This document shows positions 1 through 7,000 of a stretch of 11,493 bases of DNA, piece after piece (within the stretch, counting starts at the first letter, position 1; each line of letters starts with the position of its first letter). Made by a program: the position numbers and the translations under genes. Source of the stretch: Oscillospiraceae bacterium (GTDB lineage Bacteria; Bacillota; Clostridia; Oscillospirales; Ruminococcaceae). The DNA lies in contig JARBTU010000030.1 in the NCBI GenBank assembly GCA_029240015.1, forward strand, positions 1-11,493. Reading direction: 5' to 3'. Below the pieces are notes generated by a model. The model ran no database searches and was not told the origin of the DNA. It saw only the letters and a program-made list of their open reading frames with translations.

Positions 1-471
1 GCGGGTGCAGATAAAGTTTCCATTAACTCGAGTGCGGTAAGAAATCCGCAGCTTATCAGTGATGGAGCAAAGCTGTTTGGAAATCAGTGCATCGTGGTTG
101 CGATTGATGCAAAACGAATCGACGGTCAGTTTCATGTTGTCGTAAACGGCGGAAGAATCGACACAGGGCTTGATGCGATAGAATGGGCAAAAAAAGCCTA
201 TGAACTTGGCGCAGGGGAAATTCTGTTAACGTCGATGGATACTGACGGAACCAAAAACGGATTTGATATTGAGCTTCTTAATGCAATTACTGCGGTTGTA
301 GATATTCCTGTTATCGCATCGGGCGGGTGCGGAAGTTTGGAGCATTTCAGCGAAGTGTTCCAAAAGACATCGGCAGATGCGGCGCTTGCTGCTTCTTTGT
401 TCCACTATAAAGAACTTACAGTGGGACAAGTAAAAAATCATTTAAGACAAAGGGGCATTGTTGCAAGATGA
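1..471 (+). CDS. hisF: Imidazole glycerol phosphate synthase cyclase subunit HisF (3' part only)
   Basis: HisF is the cyclase subunit of imidazole glycerol phosphate synthase. With the glutaminase HisH it converts PRFAR and ammonia to imidazole glycerol phosphate and AICAR in histidine synthesis (cytoplasm). The frame is open from base 1, so the gene begins upstream of the window. 156 residues are visible of the roughly 250 usual, and about the first 95 are missing. Seen here are the VVAIDAK strand, whose Asp matches the family's second catalytic aspartate, the LLTSMDTDGT strand/phosphate loop, IASGGCG (phosphate binding) and the C-terminal AALAASLFHY segment, all typical of the second half of the beta/alpha barrel. 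The first catalytic Asp lies outside the window. The TGA stop overlaps the ATG of hisI (ATGA), so translational coupling is likely. Identification is confident. Confidence 0.96.
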   Translation, partial: AGADKVSINSSAVRNPQLISDGAKLFGNQCIVVAIDAKRIDGQFHVVVNGGRIDTGLDAIEWAKKAYELGAGEILLTSMDTDGTKNGFDIELLNAITAVVDIPVIASGGCGSLEHFSEVFQKTSADAALAASLFHYKELTVGQVKNHLRQRGIVAR

Positions 472-809
472 ATCAAGAGAATTTAGATATTTATTTTCAG
501 AAAAGTGACCTGATTCCTGCAATTGTTGTGGACGAAAAAAGCAAAGAGGTTTTGATGCTTGCTTATATGAATAAAGAAAGTCTTGAAAAAACGTTACAAA
601 CAGGATATACTTGGTTTTATAGCCGTTCAAGGAAGGAACTTTGGAACAAAGGCGCGACCTCTGGGCACTTGCAAAAAGTGAAAACTATTCACGCAGATTG
701 TGACGATGACACGTTGCTTGTGGTGGTAGATCAAACAGGAGTTGCTTGCCATACGGGTTTTTATTCGTGCTTTTTTAAAGAGATTTGGAGAGATCATAAT
801 GATAAATGA
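468..809 (+). CDS. hisI: Phosphoribosyl-AMP cyclohydrolase HisI (stand-alone)
   Basis: HisI hydrolyses phosphoribosyl-AMP to ProFAR, the third step of histidine synthesis, using zinc and magnesium. The 113-residue length fits a single-domain enzyme rather than a HisIE fusion. Visible family motifs are the RSRKELWNKG stretch (about residues 53-62), TSGH, the HADCDDD metal loop (Asp77, Cys78, Asp79, Asp81) and QTGVACHTG (Cys94) followed by SCFF (Cys101). Cys78, Cys94 and Cys101 correspond to the family zinc ligands. The start overlaps the hisF stop by four bases. The purine-rich AAAGGGG is about 12 bases upstream, so initiation probably relies partly on coupling. The 3' end overlaps hisE by 11 bases. 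Identification is confident. Confidence 0.97.
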   Translation: MNQENLDIYFQKSDLIPAIVVDEKSKEVLMLAYMNKESLEKTLQTGYTWFYSRSRKELWNKGATSGHLQKVKTIHADCDDDTLLVVVDQTGVACHTGFYSCFFKEIWRDHNDK

Positions 810-1128
810 CACACTAAAAGGACTTTTTGAAGTCGTTAAGCAACGAAAAACCTGCAAAGAAGAAGGTTCTTATACTTGCTATTTATTTGAACAGGGACAG
901 GATAAAATCCTTAAAAAATGTGGTGAAGAATGTTCCGAAATGATTATTGCTTCCAAAAATGATGATCCCCAAGAGTTGAAAAACGAAATGTGTGACTTAA
1001 TTTATCACATGATGGTTTTGATGGCAGAAAAGGGGATTGAACTGGAAGAAGTCATGGAAATCCTTGAGGCGAGAAGGCAAAAAATCGGGAACCTTAAAAA
1101 CTTTCATCGGGTAGACCATGAAAGTTAG
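799..1128 (+). CDS. hisE: Phosphoribosyl-ATP pyrophosphatase HisE (stand-alone)
   Basis: HisE removes pyrophosphate from phosphoribosyl-ATP, the second step of histidine synthesis. The 109-residue protein has the all-alpha MazG-like fold signature: GEECSE (EExxE, Glu43, Glu44, Glu47) and, one helix later, ELKNEMCDLIYH (ExxD, Glu63 and Asp66), which hold magnesium. The EGSYTCYLFEQG segment near residue 25 and the C-terminal RRQKIGNL are also typical. The ATG at 799 is chosen because GGAGAG (787-792) sits six bases upstream and the protein then begins like other HisE proteins. An upstream in-frame start at 742 would lie deep inside hisI and is unnecessary. It is separate from HisI, whereas many bacteria fuse the two, and overlaps it by 11 bases. 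Confidence 0.95.
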   Translation: MINDTLKGLFEVVKQRKTCKEEGSYTCYLFEQGQDKILKKCGEECSEMIIASKNDDPQELKNEMCDLIYHMMVLMAEKGIELEEVMEILEARRQKIGNLKNFHRVDHES

Positions 1129-1163
1129 GGAAGCATCACAAATATATAGGGATGGTGAGTTTA

Positions 1164-2144
1164 ATGTATAAAGCTTGTGACAGGCGCTATAACGAGATGG
1201 AGTACCGCAGATGCGGAGAAAGCGGGATTAAAATCCCTGCAATTTCTCTTGGATTATGGCAGAATTTTGGCGAGAACAGACCTTATGTAACTTCAAAAGA
1301 AATTGTGGAACGTGCATTTGATTTGGGTATTACCCATTTTGACTTGGCAAACAACTACGGACCGCCATACGGTTCTGCGGAGAGAACTTTCGGAAAAATC
1401 ATGAAAGACAGCTTAAAATCTTATCGTGATGAGCTTTTGATCAGCACCAAAGCAGGGTTTGACATGTGGCCCGGTCCATACGGAAACTGGGGATCTAAAA
1501 AATATTTGACAGCATCTCTTGACCAGAGCCTTCAGCGGATGGGGCTTGATTATGTGGATATCTTCTATCACCATCGCCCTGATCCGGAAACACCGATAGA
1601 AGAAACAATGGATGCTTTGGCTACGCTTGTAAGACAAGGAAAGGCTTTATATGTCGGTATTTCCAGTTACAGTGCGGAGCAAACCGAGAAGGCATATAAG
1701 ACGTTGTTTGATATGGGCGTTCGCTGTTTGATTCATCAGCCATGCTATAACATGAAGGACCGCTGGATTGAAAACGGACTTCAGGATGTTCTTTATAAAA
1801 ACGGAATGGGTTCTATTGCTTTTTGTCCGTTGGCGCAAGGAACACTGACTTCTAAATATATCAATGAAGTTCCGCAGGACTCAAGAGCTTCACGCAACAG
1901 TGGGCTTAGCCAAAGCATTACGCCTGAATTTAAAACGAAGCTCAAAAAGCTGAACGACATTGCGTCTGAAAGAGGCCAAACTCTTGCGCAAATGGCGCTT
2001 GCTTGGGTGTTAAGAGGTGGAAAAGTCACTTCCGCTTTAATTGGGGCTTCCAGCGTTTCACAGCTTGAAGAGAATGTTGCAACCATTAAAAACCTTGATT
2101 TTACAAGCGACGAGCTTACAAAGATCGATCAAATTATTTTATAA
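1164..2144 (+). CDS. Aldo/keto reductase, YghZ/Kv-beta-like
   Basis: This is an NAD(P)H-dependent aldo/keto reductase. The N-terminal pattern YRRCGESGIKIPAISLGLW and the overall length (326 residues) resemble the E. coli YghZ (L-glyceraldehyde 3-phosphate reductase) and Kv-channel-beta-like subgroup, but the substrate cannot be read from sequence. The catalytic tetrad is present: Asp60 and Tyr65 (FDLANNYG), Lys96 (ISTKAGFD) and His137 (FYHHRPD). The cofactor-binding C-terminal part carries ALIGASSVSQLEEN, and CLIHQPCYNM precedes it. I chose ATG 1164 because GGTGAG (1154-1159) fits as its ribosome binding site and the N-terminus then matches relatives. The in-frame ATG at 1152 is only four codons upstream and lacks a well-placed site. 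It follows hisE by 35 bases with no visible promoter or terminator between, so it is probably cotranscribed with the his genes, although no histidine role is known. Confidence 0.93.
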   Translation: MYKACDRRYNEMEYRRCGESGIKIPAISLGLWQNFGENRPYVTSKEIVERAFDLGITHFDLANNYGPPYGSAERTFGKIMKDSLKSYRDELLISTKAGFDMWPGPYGNWGSKKYLTASLDQSLQRMGLDYVDIFYHHRPDPETPIEETMDALATLVRQGKALYVGISSYSAEQTEKAYKTLFDMGVRCLIHQPCYNMKDRWIENGLQDVLYKNGMGSIAFCPLAQGTLTSKYINEVPQDSRASRNSGLSQSITPEFKTKLKKLNDIASERGQTLAQMALAWVLRGGKVTSALIGASSVSQLEENVATIKNLDFTSDELTKIDQIIL

Positions 2145-2161
2145 GTATTATAAAACCAAAC

Positions 2162-2195
2162 AAATAACCCGTATTGATTTCAATACGGGTTATTT
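2162..2195 (+). terminator. Intrinsic terminator after the his/aldo-keto reductase unit
   Basis: A perfect 15-bp inverted repeat (arms 2162-2176 and 2181-2195, core AACCCGTATTG / CAATACGGGTT) closes on a four-base loop and is followed by a T-rich run. It lies 18 bases after the reductase stop codon and ahead of the dedA promoter, so it should end the upstream transcript. The AT ends of the stem mean that the GC-rich core does most of the work. Confidence 0.9.
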
Positions 2196-2228
2196 ATTGT
2201 AAATTTTTATTAATAACATAGAAAAAAC

Positions 2229-2257
2229 TTGTATTTTCTGCACTTTACCGATATAAT
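2229..2257 (+). promoter_or_regulatory. Sigma-A-type promoter of the dedA-family gene
   Basis: The -35 TTGTAT (2229-2234) and a perfect -10 TATAAT (2252-2257) are separated by exactly 17 bases. The pair sits just past the upstream terminator and about 38 bases before the gene start, with a predicted transcription start near 2264. Inferred from consensus match only. Confidence 0.75.
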
Positions 2258-2294
2258 AATTGGTATTGCTATTGAGTGTAGGAGGATATATTGA

Positions 2295-2912
2295 GTGCAA
2301 GATTGGGTTATTAATATTATGGAGTCTTTTGGATATGTTGGAATTCTGTTGTTGATTGCGGTTGAAAATATTTTTCCGCCGATCCCTTCTGAAGTAATCT
2401 TGACTTTAGGCGGATTTATGACAACAAAATCTGACATGAATATCTTTTTAGTATATTTGTTTGCAACTGTGGGCTCTGTTGCGGGAGCAATTGTTCTTTA
2501 CGCACTAGGAAGGTTTTTAACAGAAGAGCGGTTAGGAAAGCTGATTGATAAGTTTGGAAAAGTATTAAGGTTGAAAAGAGAAGATTTGAGAAGAGCTGAA
2601 AGTTGGTTTCTTCGCCATGGAAACAGAACAGTGTTTTTCTGTCGATTTATTCCAATTATTAGAAGCTTGATTTCTATTCCTGCGGGAATGTCTAATATGA
2701 ACTTTTGGAAGTTCTTATCTCTTACAACGGCCGGAACAGCGATTTGGAACGTTGTTCTTGTTACGCTTGGCAAACTTGCGGGAGATCAGTGGCAAAAAAT
2801 TTCCGAATATTTTAATACGTATTCAAAAATTACCTTAGTAGTACTAATAGTCATAGGAGCAGGAGTTGCTGTTTGGGTTATTAGAAAGCTTAAAAATAGA
2901 AGCGACGTATAG
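2295..2912 (+). CDS. DedA-family membrane protein (SNARE-associated/VTT domain)
   Basis: This is an integral membrane protein of the DedA superfamily. Members support membrane homeostasis, and some have been shown to flip undecaprenyl phosphate or phosphatidylethanolamine. The 205-residue length is typical. Family marks are the N-terminal re-entrant segment with Glu24 and PPIPSE (28-33), and the second re-entrant segment FCRFIPIIRSLISIPAG (115-131) with the conserved Arg117 and Arg123. Hydrophobic stretches lie at about 12-30, 50-70, 140-160 and 178-197, and a short basic tail ends the protein. The GTG start at 2295 is supported by AGGAGG (2280-2285) nine bases upstream. The next in-frame ATG (2319) would cut into the first helix region. 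It is single-gene, with its own promoter. Which lipid it handles cannot be told. Confidence 0.93.
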   Translation: MQDWVINIMESFGYVGILLLIAVENIFPPIPSEVILTLGGFMTTKSDMNIFLVYLFATVGSVAGAIVLYALGRFLTEERLGKLIDKFGKVLRLKREDLRRAESWFLRHGNRTVFFCRFIPIIRSLISIPAGMSNMNFWKFLSLTTAGTAIWNVVLVTLGKLAGDQWQKISEYFNTYSKITLVVLIVIGAGVAVWVIRKLKNRSDV

Positions 2913-2950
2913 TAGCTGTTTAAATATGTTTATAAATCAGCATCAAGATT

Positions 2951-4339
2951 TCACTTGTGATTTTTTGCTGCTGTTTTTTTATTTTTATAATGCTCCTTTG
3001 TTGTAGAGAATACAATGGAGCTGAGACCAATGATACCGATCAGGTTTGGGATAGCCATCAGTCCATTCAGCGTATCAGAAACATCCCAAACAAGGGTCAA
3101 GCTTGTTGTTGCACCAACGATGATTAACAGCACGAAAACGATTCGATAGAGCAGAATGAACCCTTTTGATTTAAAGATATACTCAATGCATCGCTCGCCA
3201 TAATAAGACCACCCAATAATCGTAGCTATGGCAAAAAATACGGTTGATATTGAGATAAAATAAGTGGAAAGTCCCCCAAAGCTTGCACCGAAAGCGGCAG
3301 AGGTGAGGGCGATACCATTCAGCCCGCTATCCCAGAGTCCTGATGTGATGATTACAAGTGTTGTAAGCGTGCACATGACGATTGTGTCCGCGAAAACTTC
3401 AAAGATACCCCACATTCCTTGCTTAACAGGGCTGTCTGTTTCCGCGGCGGCGTGTGCAATCGGCGCGGAGCCTAAGCCAGCCTCGTTTGAGAAGATTCCT
3501 CTTGCGAAGCCGAATCGAAAGGCGTTCATCATTACATATCCCGAGACGCCTCCGCCAACCGACCGAAGACAGAATGCTTGATCGAAAATCATACAGAAGG
3601 CTGAAGGAATATTTTCAAATTTAATCATTAAAGCAACAATTGCGCCTATAATAAAAACAATAGCCATAAACGGAACGATTTTTTCGGTTATCTGTGCGAT
3701 GCGCTTTACTCCGCCGATAATAATAACAGCTATAATAATTGCGGTAACCACTCCGCTGACGAGCTCATTGACTCCAAATGCATTTTCCATTGCCTGCGCA
3801 ATAGAATTTGTTTGTGCCATGTTTCCGATTCCGAAAGAAGCTATGGCACAAAAGACAGCAAAAAGTACAGCCAGCCATTTTTTATGAAGACCGTGCTCAA
3901 TGTAGTACATCGGTCCGCCAAGATACCTGCCATCCTTTGATTGCTTTCTGAATTTTATGGCAAGGAGAACTTCTGCGTACTTGGTCATCATACCGAAAAA
4001 TGCGCTGATCCACATCCAGAAAACAGCGCCGGGTCCTCCCGCTACAATGGCGGTGGCAACCCCCACGATATTTCCCGTTCCGAGCGTTCCTGCAAGCGCA
4101 GTAGTCATTGCCTGAAAAGGAGTAATGGAATTTTTGGTTGCTTTGGCTTTGGCATCTTTAGACAGGAGACTCCCAATGGTCGCCTGGTAGATATCCTTAA
4201 TCTTTGTTATCTGCAAAAATCCTGTCTTAAAAGAAAAATATACCCCGACGCCTACCAATAATATGAGCATCACAGGGCCCCAAACGAATGAATTAATGAT
4301 ATTATTTATTCTTTCAATTCCTACTAATACTGACTGCAT
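2951..4339 (-). CDS. Sodium:amino acid (alanine) symporter, AGCS family
   Basis: This is a sodium-coupled alanine/glycine-type symporter of the AGCS family in the cytoplasmic membrane. The 462 residues form many hydrophobic segments, as expected for the LeuT-fold family. The family signature is present at about 101-112 (GGPGAVFWMWIS), preceded by GTLGTGNIVGVATA (84-97), the unwound-helix region that binds sodium and substrate. A second conserved block is FSNEAGLGSAPIAHAAAETD (283-302). The start at 4339 has GGCAGG (4352-4347 on this strand) seven bases upstream. The gene is convergent with the dedA-family gene (38 bases between stops) and divergent from coaX. The exact substrate (alanine, glycine, D-alanine or another small amino acid) cannot be decided from sequence. 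Length and motifs look intact. Confidence 0.94.
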   Translation of the reverse strand: MQSVLVGIERINNIINSFVWGPVMLILLVGVGVYFSFKTGFLQITKIKDIYQATIGSLLSKDAKAKATKNSITPFQAMTTALAGTLGTGNIVGVATAIVAGGPGAVFWMWISAFFGMMTKYAEVLLAIKFRKQSKDGRYLGGPMYYIEHGLHKKWLAVLFAVFCAIASFGIGNMAQTNSIAQAMENAFGVNELVSGVVTAIIIAVIIIGGVKRIAQITEKIVPFMAIVFIIGAIVALMIKFENIPSAFCMIFDQAFCLRSVGGGVSGYVMMNAFRFGFARGIFSNEAGLGSAPIAHAAAETDSPVKQGMWGIFEVFADTIVMCTLTTLVIITSGLWDSGLNGIALTSAAFGASFGGLSTYFISISTVFFAIATIIGWSYYGERCIEYIFKSKGFILLYRIVFVLLIIVGATTSLTLVWDVSDTLNGLMAIPNLIGIIGLSSIVFSTTKEHYKNKKTAAKNHK

Positions 4340-4396
4340 TAAAAAACCTGCCTTTTATAAAATCGTATTATTAATATCTATTTGAATTTTTTTGTT

Positions 4397-4402
4397 ATTA
4401 TA
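4397..4402 (-). promoter_or_regulatory. Probable -10 element for the AGCS transporter
   Basis: The minus strand reads TATAAT here, 57 bases before the transporter start codon. No good -35 is seen at a 16-18 base spacing (the best is TTCGAG at 17). The call is therefore a tentative half-promoter lying next to the oppositely oriented coaX promoter. Confidence 0.4.
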
Positions 4403-4410
4403 CATATCTC

Positions 4411-4439
4411 TTGAAATCACTCGAAAAATAAACTATAAT
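4411..4439 (+). promoter_or_regulatory. Sigma-A-type promoter of the coaX unit
   Basis: The -35 TTGAAA (4411-4416) and perfect -10 TATAAT (4434-4439) have a 17-base spacer and lie 56 bases before the coaX start. This is a near-consensus promoter expected to drive coaX and the following S-component gene. No operator-like palindrome is obvious in the leader. Confidence 0.8.
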
Positions 4440-4494
4440 AATCAAGACAGTATATGTTGTTTGAAAATTGTAATAAAGGAAGGTGTTTTTGCGT

Positions 4495-5271
4495 ATGCTA
4501 TTGGCAATAGATGTGGGGAATTCCAATATTTCTCTTGGCGTTTTTGAAAAAGAAGAATTGGTTTTTTCATCAAGCATCGGGACAGACCTTAAACAAACAT
4601 CCGACCAATATGCAATGCAAATGAAGAACCTTTTTATTTACAATGATTTTTGTCAGGATGATATTTCCGAAGCAATCATATCCAGTGTTGTTCCCACTTT
4701 GACAAACGTGATTTCAGATGCGGCAAAAAAACTCATCGGTAAAAAACCTATGGTGGTTTCCGCGGGGATTAAGACCGGGCTGAACATCAAGCTTCCCAAT
4801 TCGGTGAACCTGGGGAGCGATTTGGTTTGTACGGCTGTAGGAACAATTAAGAACTATCCGCTTCCAGCGATTATTGTTGACTTAGGAACGGTAACAACCA
4901 TTACTGCCATCAGCAAGGATGGAGTGTTGCTAGGAACGTCTATTATGGCGGGAGTAGGAATCAGTTTGGAAGGACTGAAGCAAAAAACGGCGAATCTGCC
5001 ATTGGTGAGCATTGATGAATCATGCAGCCTAATCGGCACGAACACCTTTTTGGCAATCAAGTCCGGCATTACATACGGAACAGCGTGCATGATTGACGGT
5101 ATGTGCGAACGGTACACAGATGAGCTCGGAATGGAGTCAACGCTCGTGATGACCGGCGGGTATGCGACATCCATCTTATCTTTTTGCAAAAAAGAATACA
5201 TCTTTGATGAATATCTTTTATTGAAGGGCTTAAAGATTATATTCGACAAAAACAACAAACACAGCTGTTAA
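4495..5271 (+). CDS. coaX: Type III pantothenate kinase CoaX
   Basis: CoaX phosphorylates pantothenate with ATP, the first committed step of CoA synthesis, in the cytoplasm. The type III form needs a monovalent cation and is not inhibited by CoA. The 258 residues show the ASKHA-fold landmarks: the N-terminal phosphate loop AIDVGNSN (4-11), the second phosphate loop VDLGTVTT (128-135), GVGISLEGL (153-161), IGTNT (180-184) and the adenosine-loop TGGYA (220-224). The usual GADR motif for pantothenate binding appears as G107-S-D109-L110: the Asp is kept but the Arg is Leu. ATG 4495 is chosen because MLLAIDVGN is the standard N-terminus and AAAGGAAGGTG (4475-4485) is nine bases upstream. GTG 4483 and TTG 4489 are in-frame alternatives, and GTG 4483 overlaps the ribosome binding site. 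The S-component gene follows after 50 bases without a terminator. Confidence 0.95.
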   Translation: MLLAIDVGNSNISLGVFEKEELVFSSSIGTDLKQTSDQYAMQMKNLFIYNDFCQDDISEAIISSVVPTLTNVISDAAKKLIGKKPMVVSAGIKTGLNIKLPNSVNLGSDLVCTAVGTIKNYPLPAIIVDLGTVTTITAISKDGVLLGTSIMAGVGISLEGLKQKTANLPLVSIDESCSLIGTNTFLAIKSGITYGTACMIDGMCERYTDELGMESTLVMTGGYATSILSFCKKEYIFDEYLLLKGLKIIFDKNNKHSC

Positions 5272-5321
5272 TAAAATGAAGCACTGCATCTTAGAGAAGA
5301 GCGGTAGCAGGAGGTTTTTTT

Positions 5322-5954
5322 ATGACAAATATTGATCGAGGCAGTTCAACCAAAAGGCTTGTTTTGCTCGCTATGTTCAGCGCAATCATCGTGGTTTTGT
5401 CCGTTGTCCCGTATCTGGGGTATATCCCGTTGGGATTCATCAATGCAACGACGATTCACATCCCTGTCATCATCGGAGCGATTTTGTTAGGTCCAAAAGA
5501 GGGCGGATTTTTGGGAGGAGTGTTCGGGCTAACAAGCTTGCTTAAAAATACGTTTCAGCCCAATTTAACCTCATTTGTATTTTCTCCCTTTTATTCATCA
5601 CCTGATGGGAGCGGAAGCATATGGAGCTTAATTATATGCTTGGTTCCGAGGATTTTGATAGGTGTTGTAGCAGGGTTGGTCTTCAATTGGATTCAACGAA
5701 AAGATAAAACAAAAATTCTTGCTTGCGGAATAAGCGCAATTTTGGCATCTTTGACAAATACAGTCCTTGTAATGAGCGGGATTTATTTATTTTTCGGAGG
5801 AGCCTATGCAACAGCTAAAAAAATAGAGTACGTTGGTGTGTTTAAGGCCGTATCCGCTGTTGTTGCTACTGTTGGAGTTCCGGAAGCGATTGTTGCCGCA
5901 ATTTTAACTATACTGATTTGCAAACCTTTGTTTATTGCCTTAAAAAGAAAATAA
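5322..5954 (+). CDS. ECF transporter S component, predicted pantothenate-specific (PanT-like)
   Basis: This is the substrate-binding membrane subunit of an energy-coupling factor vitamin transporter. It would work with a shared EcfA-A'-T module, which is not in this window. The 210-residue protein has about six hydrophobic segments. Family marks are an AxxxA-type motif in the first helix (Ala17 and Ala21, the EcfT contact in S components), HIPVIIGAILLGPKEGG (46-62), VPRILIGVVAGLV (108-120) and SLTNTVLV (143-150). The start at 5322 has AGGAGGT (5309-5315) six bases upstream. It lies directly behind coaX in the same apparent transcript and is closed by a strong terminator, so pantothenate is the most likely substrate. 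That specificity is inferred from context. S components for riboflavin, folate or other vitamins share the same fold. Confidence 0.88.
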   Translation: MTNIDRGSSTKRLVLLAMFSAIIVVLSVVPYLGYIPLGFINATTIHIPVIIGAILLGPKEGGFLGGVFGLTSLLKNTFQPNLTSFVFSPFYSSPDGSGSIWSLIICLVPRILIGVVAGLVFNWIQRKDKTKILACGISAILASLTNTVLVMSGIYLFFGGAYATAKKIEYVGVFKAVSAVVATVGVPEAIVAAILTILICKPLFIALKRK

Positions 5955-5966
5955 ATTTTTTATATG

Positions 5967-6006
5967 AGAAACCCCGTAAGATTCGTAAGAATCTTACGGG
6001 GTTTCT
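5967..6006 (+). terminator. Intrinsic terminator of the coaX/S-component unit
   Basis: A perfect 17-bp stem (arms 5967-5983 and 5990-6006, core AACCCCGTAAGATT) has a six-base loop and is followed by TTAT. It starts 12 bases after the stop codon. A T-rich tract also lies on the 5' side (5956-5961), but no minus-strand gene needs it. A shorter internal repeat of CGTAAG lets the loop pair in more than one register. Confidence 0.9.
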
Positions 6007-6018
6007 TTATATCACAAC

Positions 6019-6047
6019 TTGCAACGTTACGAAATATAGGATATAAT
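6019..6047 (+). promoter_or_regulatory. Sigma-A-type promoter of the metallophosphoesterase gene
   Basis: The -35 TTGCAA (6019-6024) and perfect -10 TATAAT (6042-6047) have a 17-base spacer. The promoter sits 12 bases behind the preceding terminator and about 25 bases before the start codon, giving a very short leader. Confidence 0.75.
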
Positions 6048-6072
6048 TGGATTAACACTAAAACGGAGATGA

Positions 6073-6957
6073 TTGTCCACCGTGTTTATAAAGATATTTA
6101 GGTTTAAGAAAATATATATGATTATAGTGGCAGTAATCATTGTAATCATATTATTTTTATATTGGCAAGACAATGATATCATGATTACCGATGTTCCATA
6201 TAAAAACAGCAAGATTCCGAAGCAATTTGAAAATTATAAGGTTTTGCAGATATCTGATTTACATGATAAAAAGTTCGGGAAAGACCAGAAAAGCATCATG
6301 AAGCATATTGAAGCAATAAAGCCTGACATGATTGTAATCACGGGTGATTTGATTGACAAAAGAAGGACTACGATTCATAACATACAGCCTGCGATTACGC
6401 TGCTAAATAAGATTAAAGATATTGCACCGGTTTATTATGTGAAAGGGAACCATGAAAACAGCACCAAAATATATCCGGTTTTGGAAAAAGAGTTACTTGA
6501 AAACAATGCGGTCGTGTTAAACGATCAAGGCGTAGAAATCAAGCGAGGAGAGGACACGATAAATCTGATTGGAATGGATGATCTGATTGCTGAAAAAAGG
6601 CTTCAAAATCCAAAGGGAGACCGATTTGATTTTGAAAGCACATTGGCGAGTATTAGACAAGGCATGCCCGACAGGTTTACGGTGCTCTTGTCCCACAGGC
6701 CGGAATTGATAGATATTTACAGCAACCAAAAAATAGACATGGCTTTGTGCGGTCACGCGCACGGTGGGCAGATAAGGTTGCCTTTCGTTGGAGCGTTGTA
6801 TGCGCCCGATCAGGGCTTTTTCCCTAAGTATGCGAGCGGGGTTTATCAGCTGGGGTCAACGTCAATGATTGTCAGCAGAGGGCTTGGGAACAGCTTGCTC
6901 CCCGCAAGGGTATTCAATCGACCTGAACTGGTTGTTGTAACATTACACAGAGATTAA
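6073..6957 (+). CDS. Membrane-anchored calcineurin-like metallophosphoesterase (YkuE/YaeI type)
   Basis: This is a predicted di-metal phosphoesterase whose catalytic domain lies on the far side of a single N-terminal membrane segment (about residues 15-31). All metal motifs are intact in order: SDLH (Asp62, His64), GDLID (Asp92), GNHE (Asn126, His127), SHRPE (His208) and GHAHGGQ (His228, His230), followed by LPFVGALYAP typical of the YkuE/YaeI group. Relatives include UDP-2,3-diacylglucosamine pyrophosphatase-like enzymes and YkuE, but the substrate here is unknown. The start is uncertain: TTG 6073 is four bases after GGAG (6065-6068), and GTG 6082 is 13 bases after it. Neither spacing is ideal, and both keep the membrane segment. 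It is single-gene with its own promoter, and converges on the minus-strand gene ending at 6977. Confidence 0.9.
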   Translation: MSTVFIKIFRFKKIYMIIVAVIIVIILFLYWQDNDIMITDVPYKNSKIPKQFENYKVLQISDLHDKKFGKDQKSIMKHIEAIKPDMIVITGDLIDKRRTTIHNIQPAITLLNKIKDIAPVYYVKGNHENSTKIYPVLEKELLENNAVVLNDQGVEIKRGEDTINLIGMDDLIAEKRLQNPKGDRFDFESTLASIRQGMPDRFTVLLSHRPELIDIYSNQKIDMALCGHAHGGQIRLPFVGALYAPDQGFFPKYASGVYQLGSTSMIVSRGLGNSLLPARVFNRPELVVVTLHRD

Positions 6958-7000
6958 AAAATACGTAATCTTTTTGTTAAGAAAAAAGATTATGTATTTT
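6958..7000. terminator. Bidirectional hairpin terminator between convergent genes
   Basis: The arms 6958-6975 and 6983-7000 form an 18-bp stem with one G-U pair (AATACGTAATC against GATTATGTATT) around a seven-base loop. T runs fall on the 3' side for both strands. The loop contains the TAA stop of the minus-strand gene, so the hairpin overlaps that gene's last codons. It can end both the phosphoesterase transcript and the convergent one. Confidence 0.75.

Noticed and set aside
2271..2297. Direct repeat ATTGAGTG (2271-2278 and 2290-2297) flanking the dedA ribosome binding site
   Set aside because: Only eight bases long in AT-rich DNA. The second copy simply contains the GTG start. No evidence of a regulatory role.
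2913..2950. Possible weak terminator hairpin (GCTG...CAGC) between the convergent dedA and AGCS genes
   Set aside because: The stem is only about eight pairs with a bulge and lacks a clear T run, so I could not support it as a terminator.
4475..4494. Earlier coaX starts at GTG 4483 or TTG 4489
   Set aside because: GTG 4483 lies within the ribosome binding site itself. TTG 4489 adds only two residues before the conserved MLLAIDVGN start and is a weaker codon. ATG 4495 is preferred, though TTG 4489 is not excluded.
4854..5258. 134-codon open frame on the minus strand inside coaX
   Set aside because: It is antisense to intact CoaX motifs, with no ribosome binding site or family resemblance.
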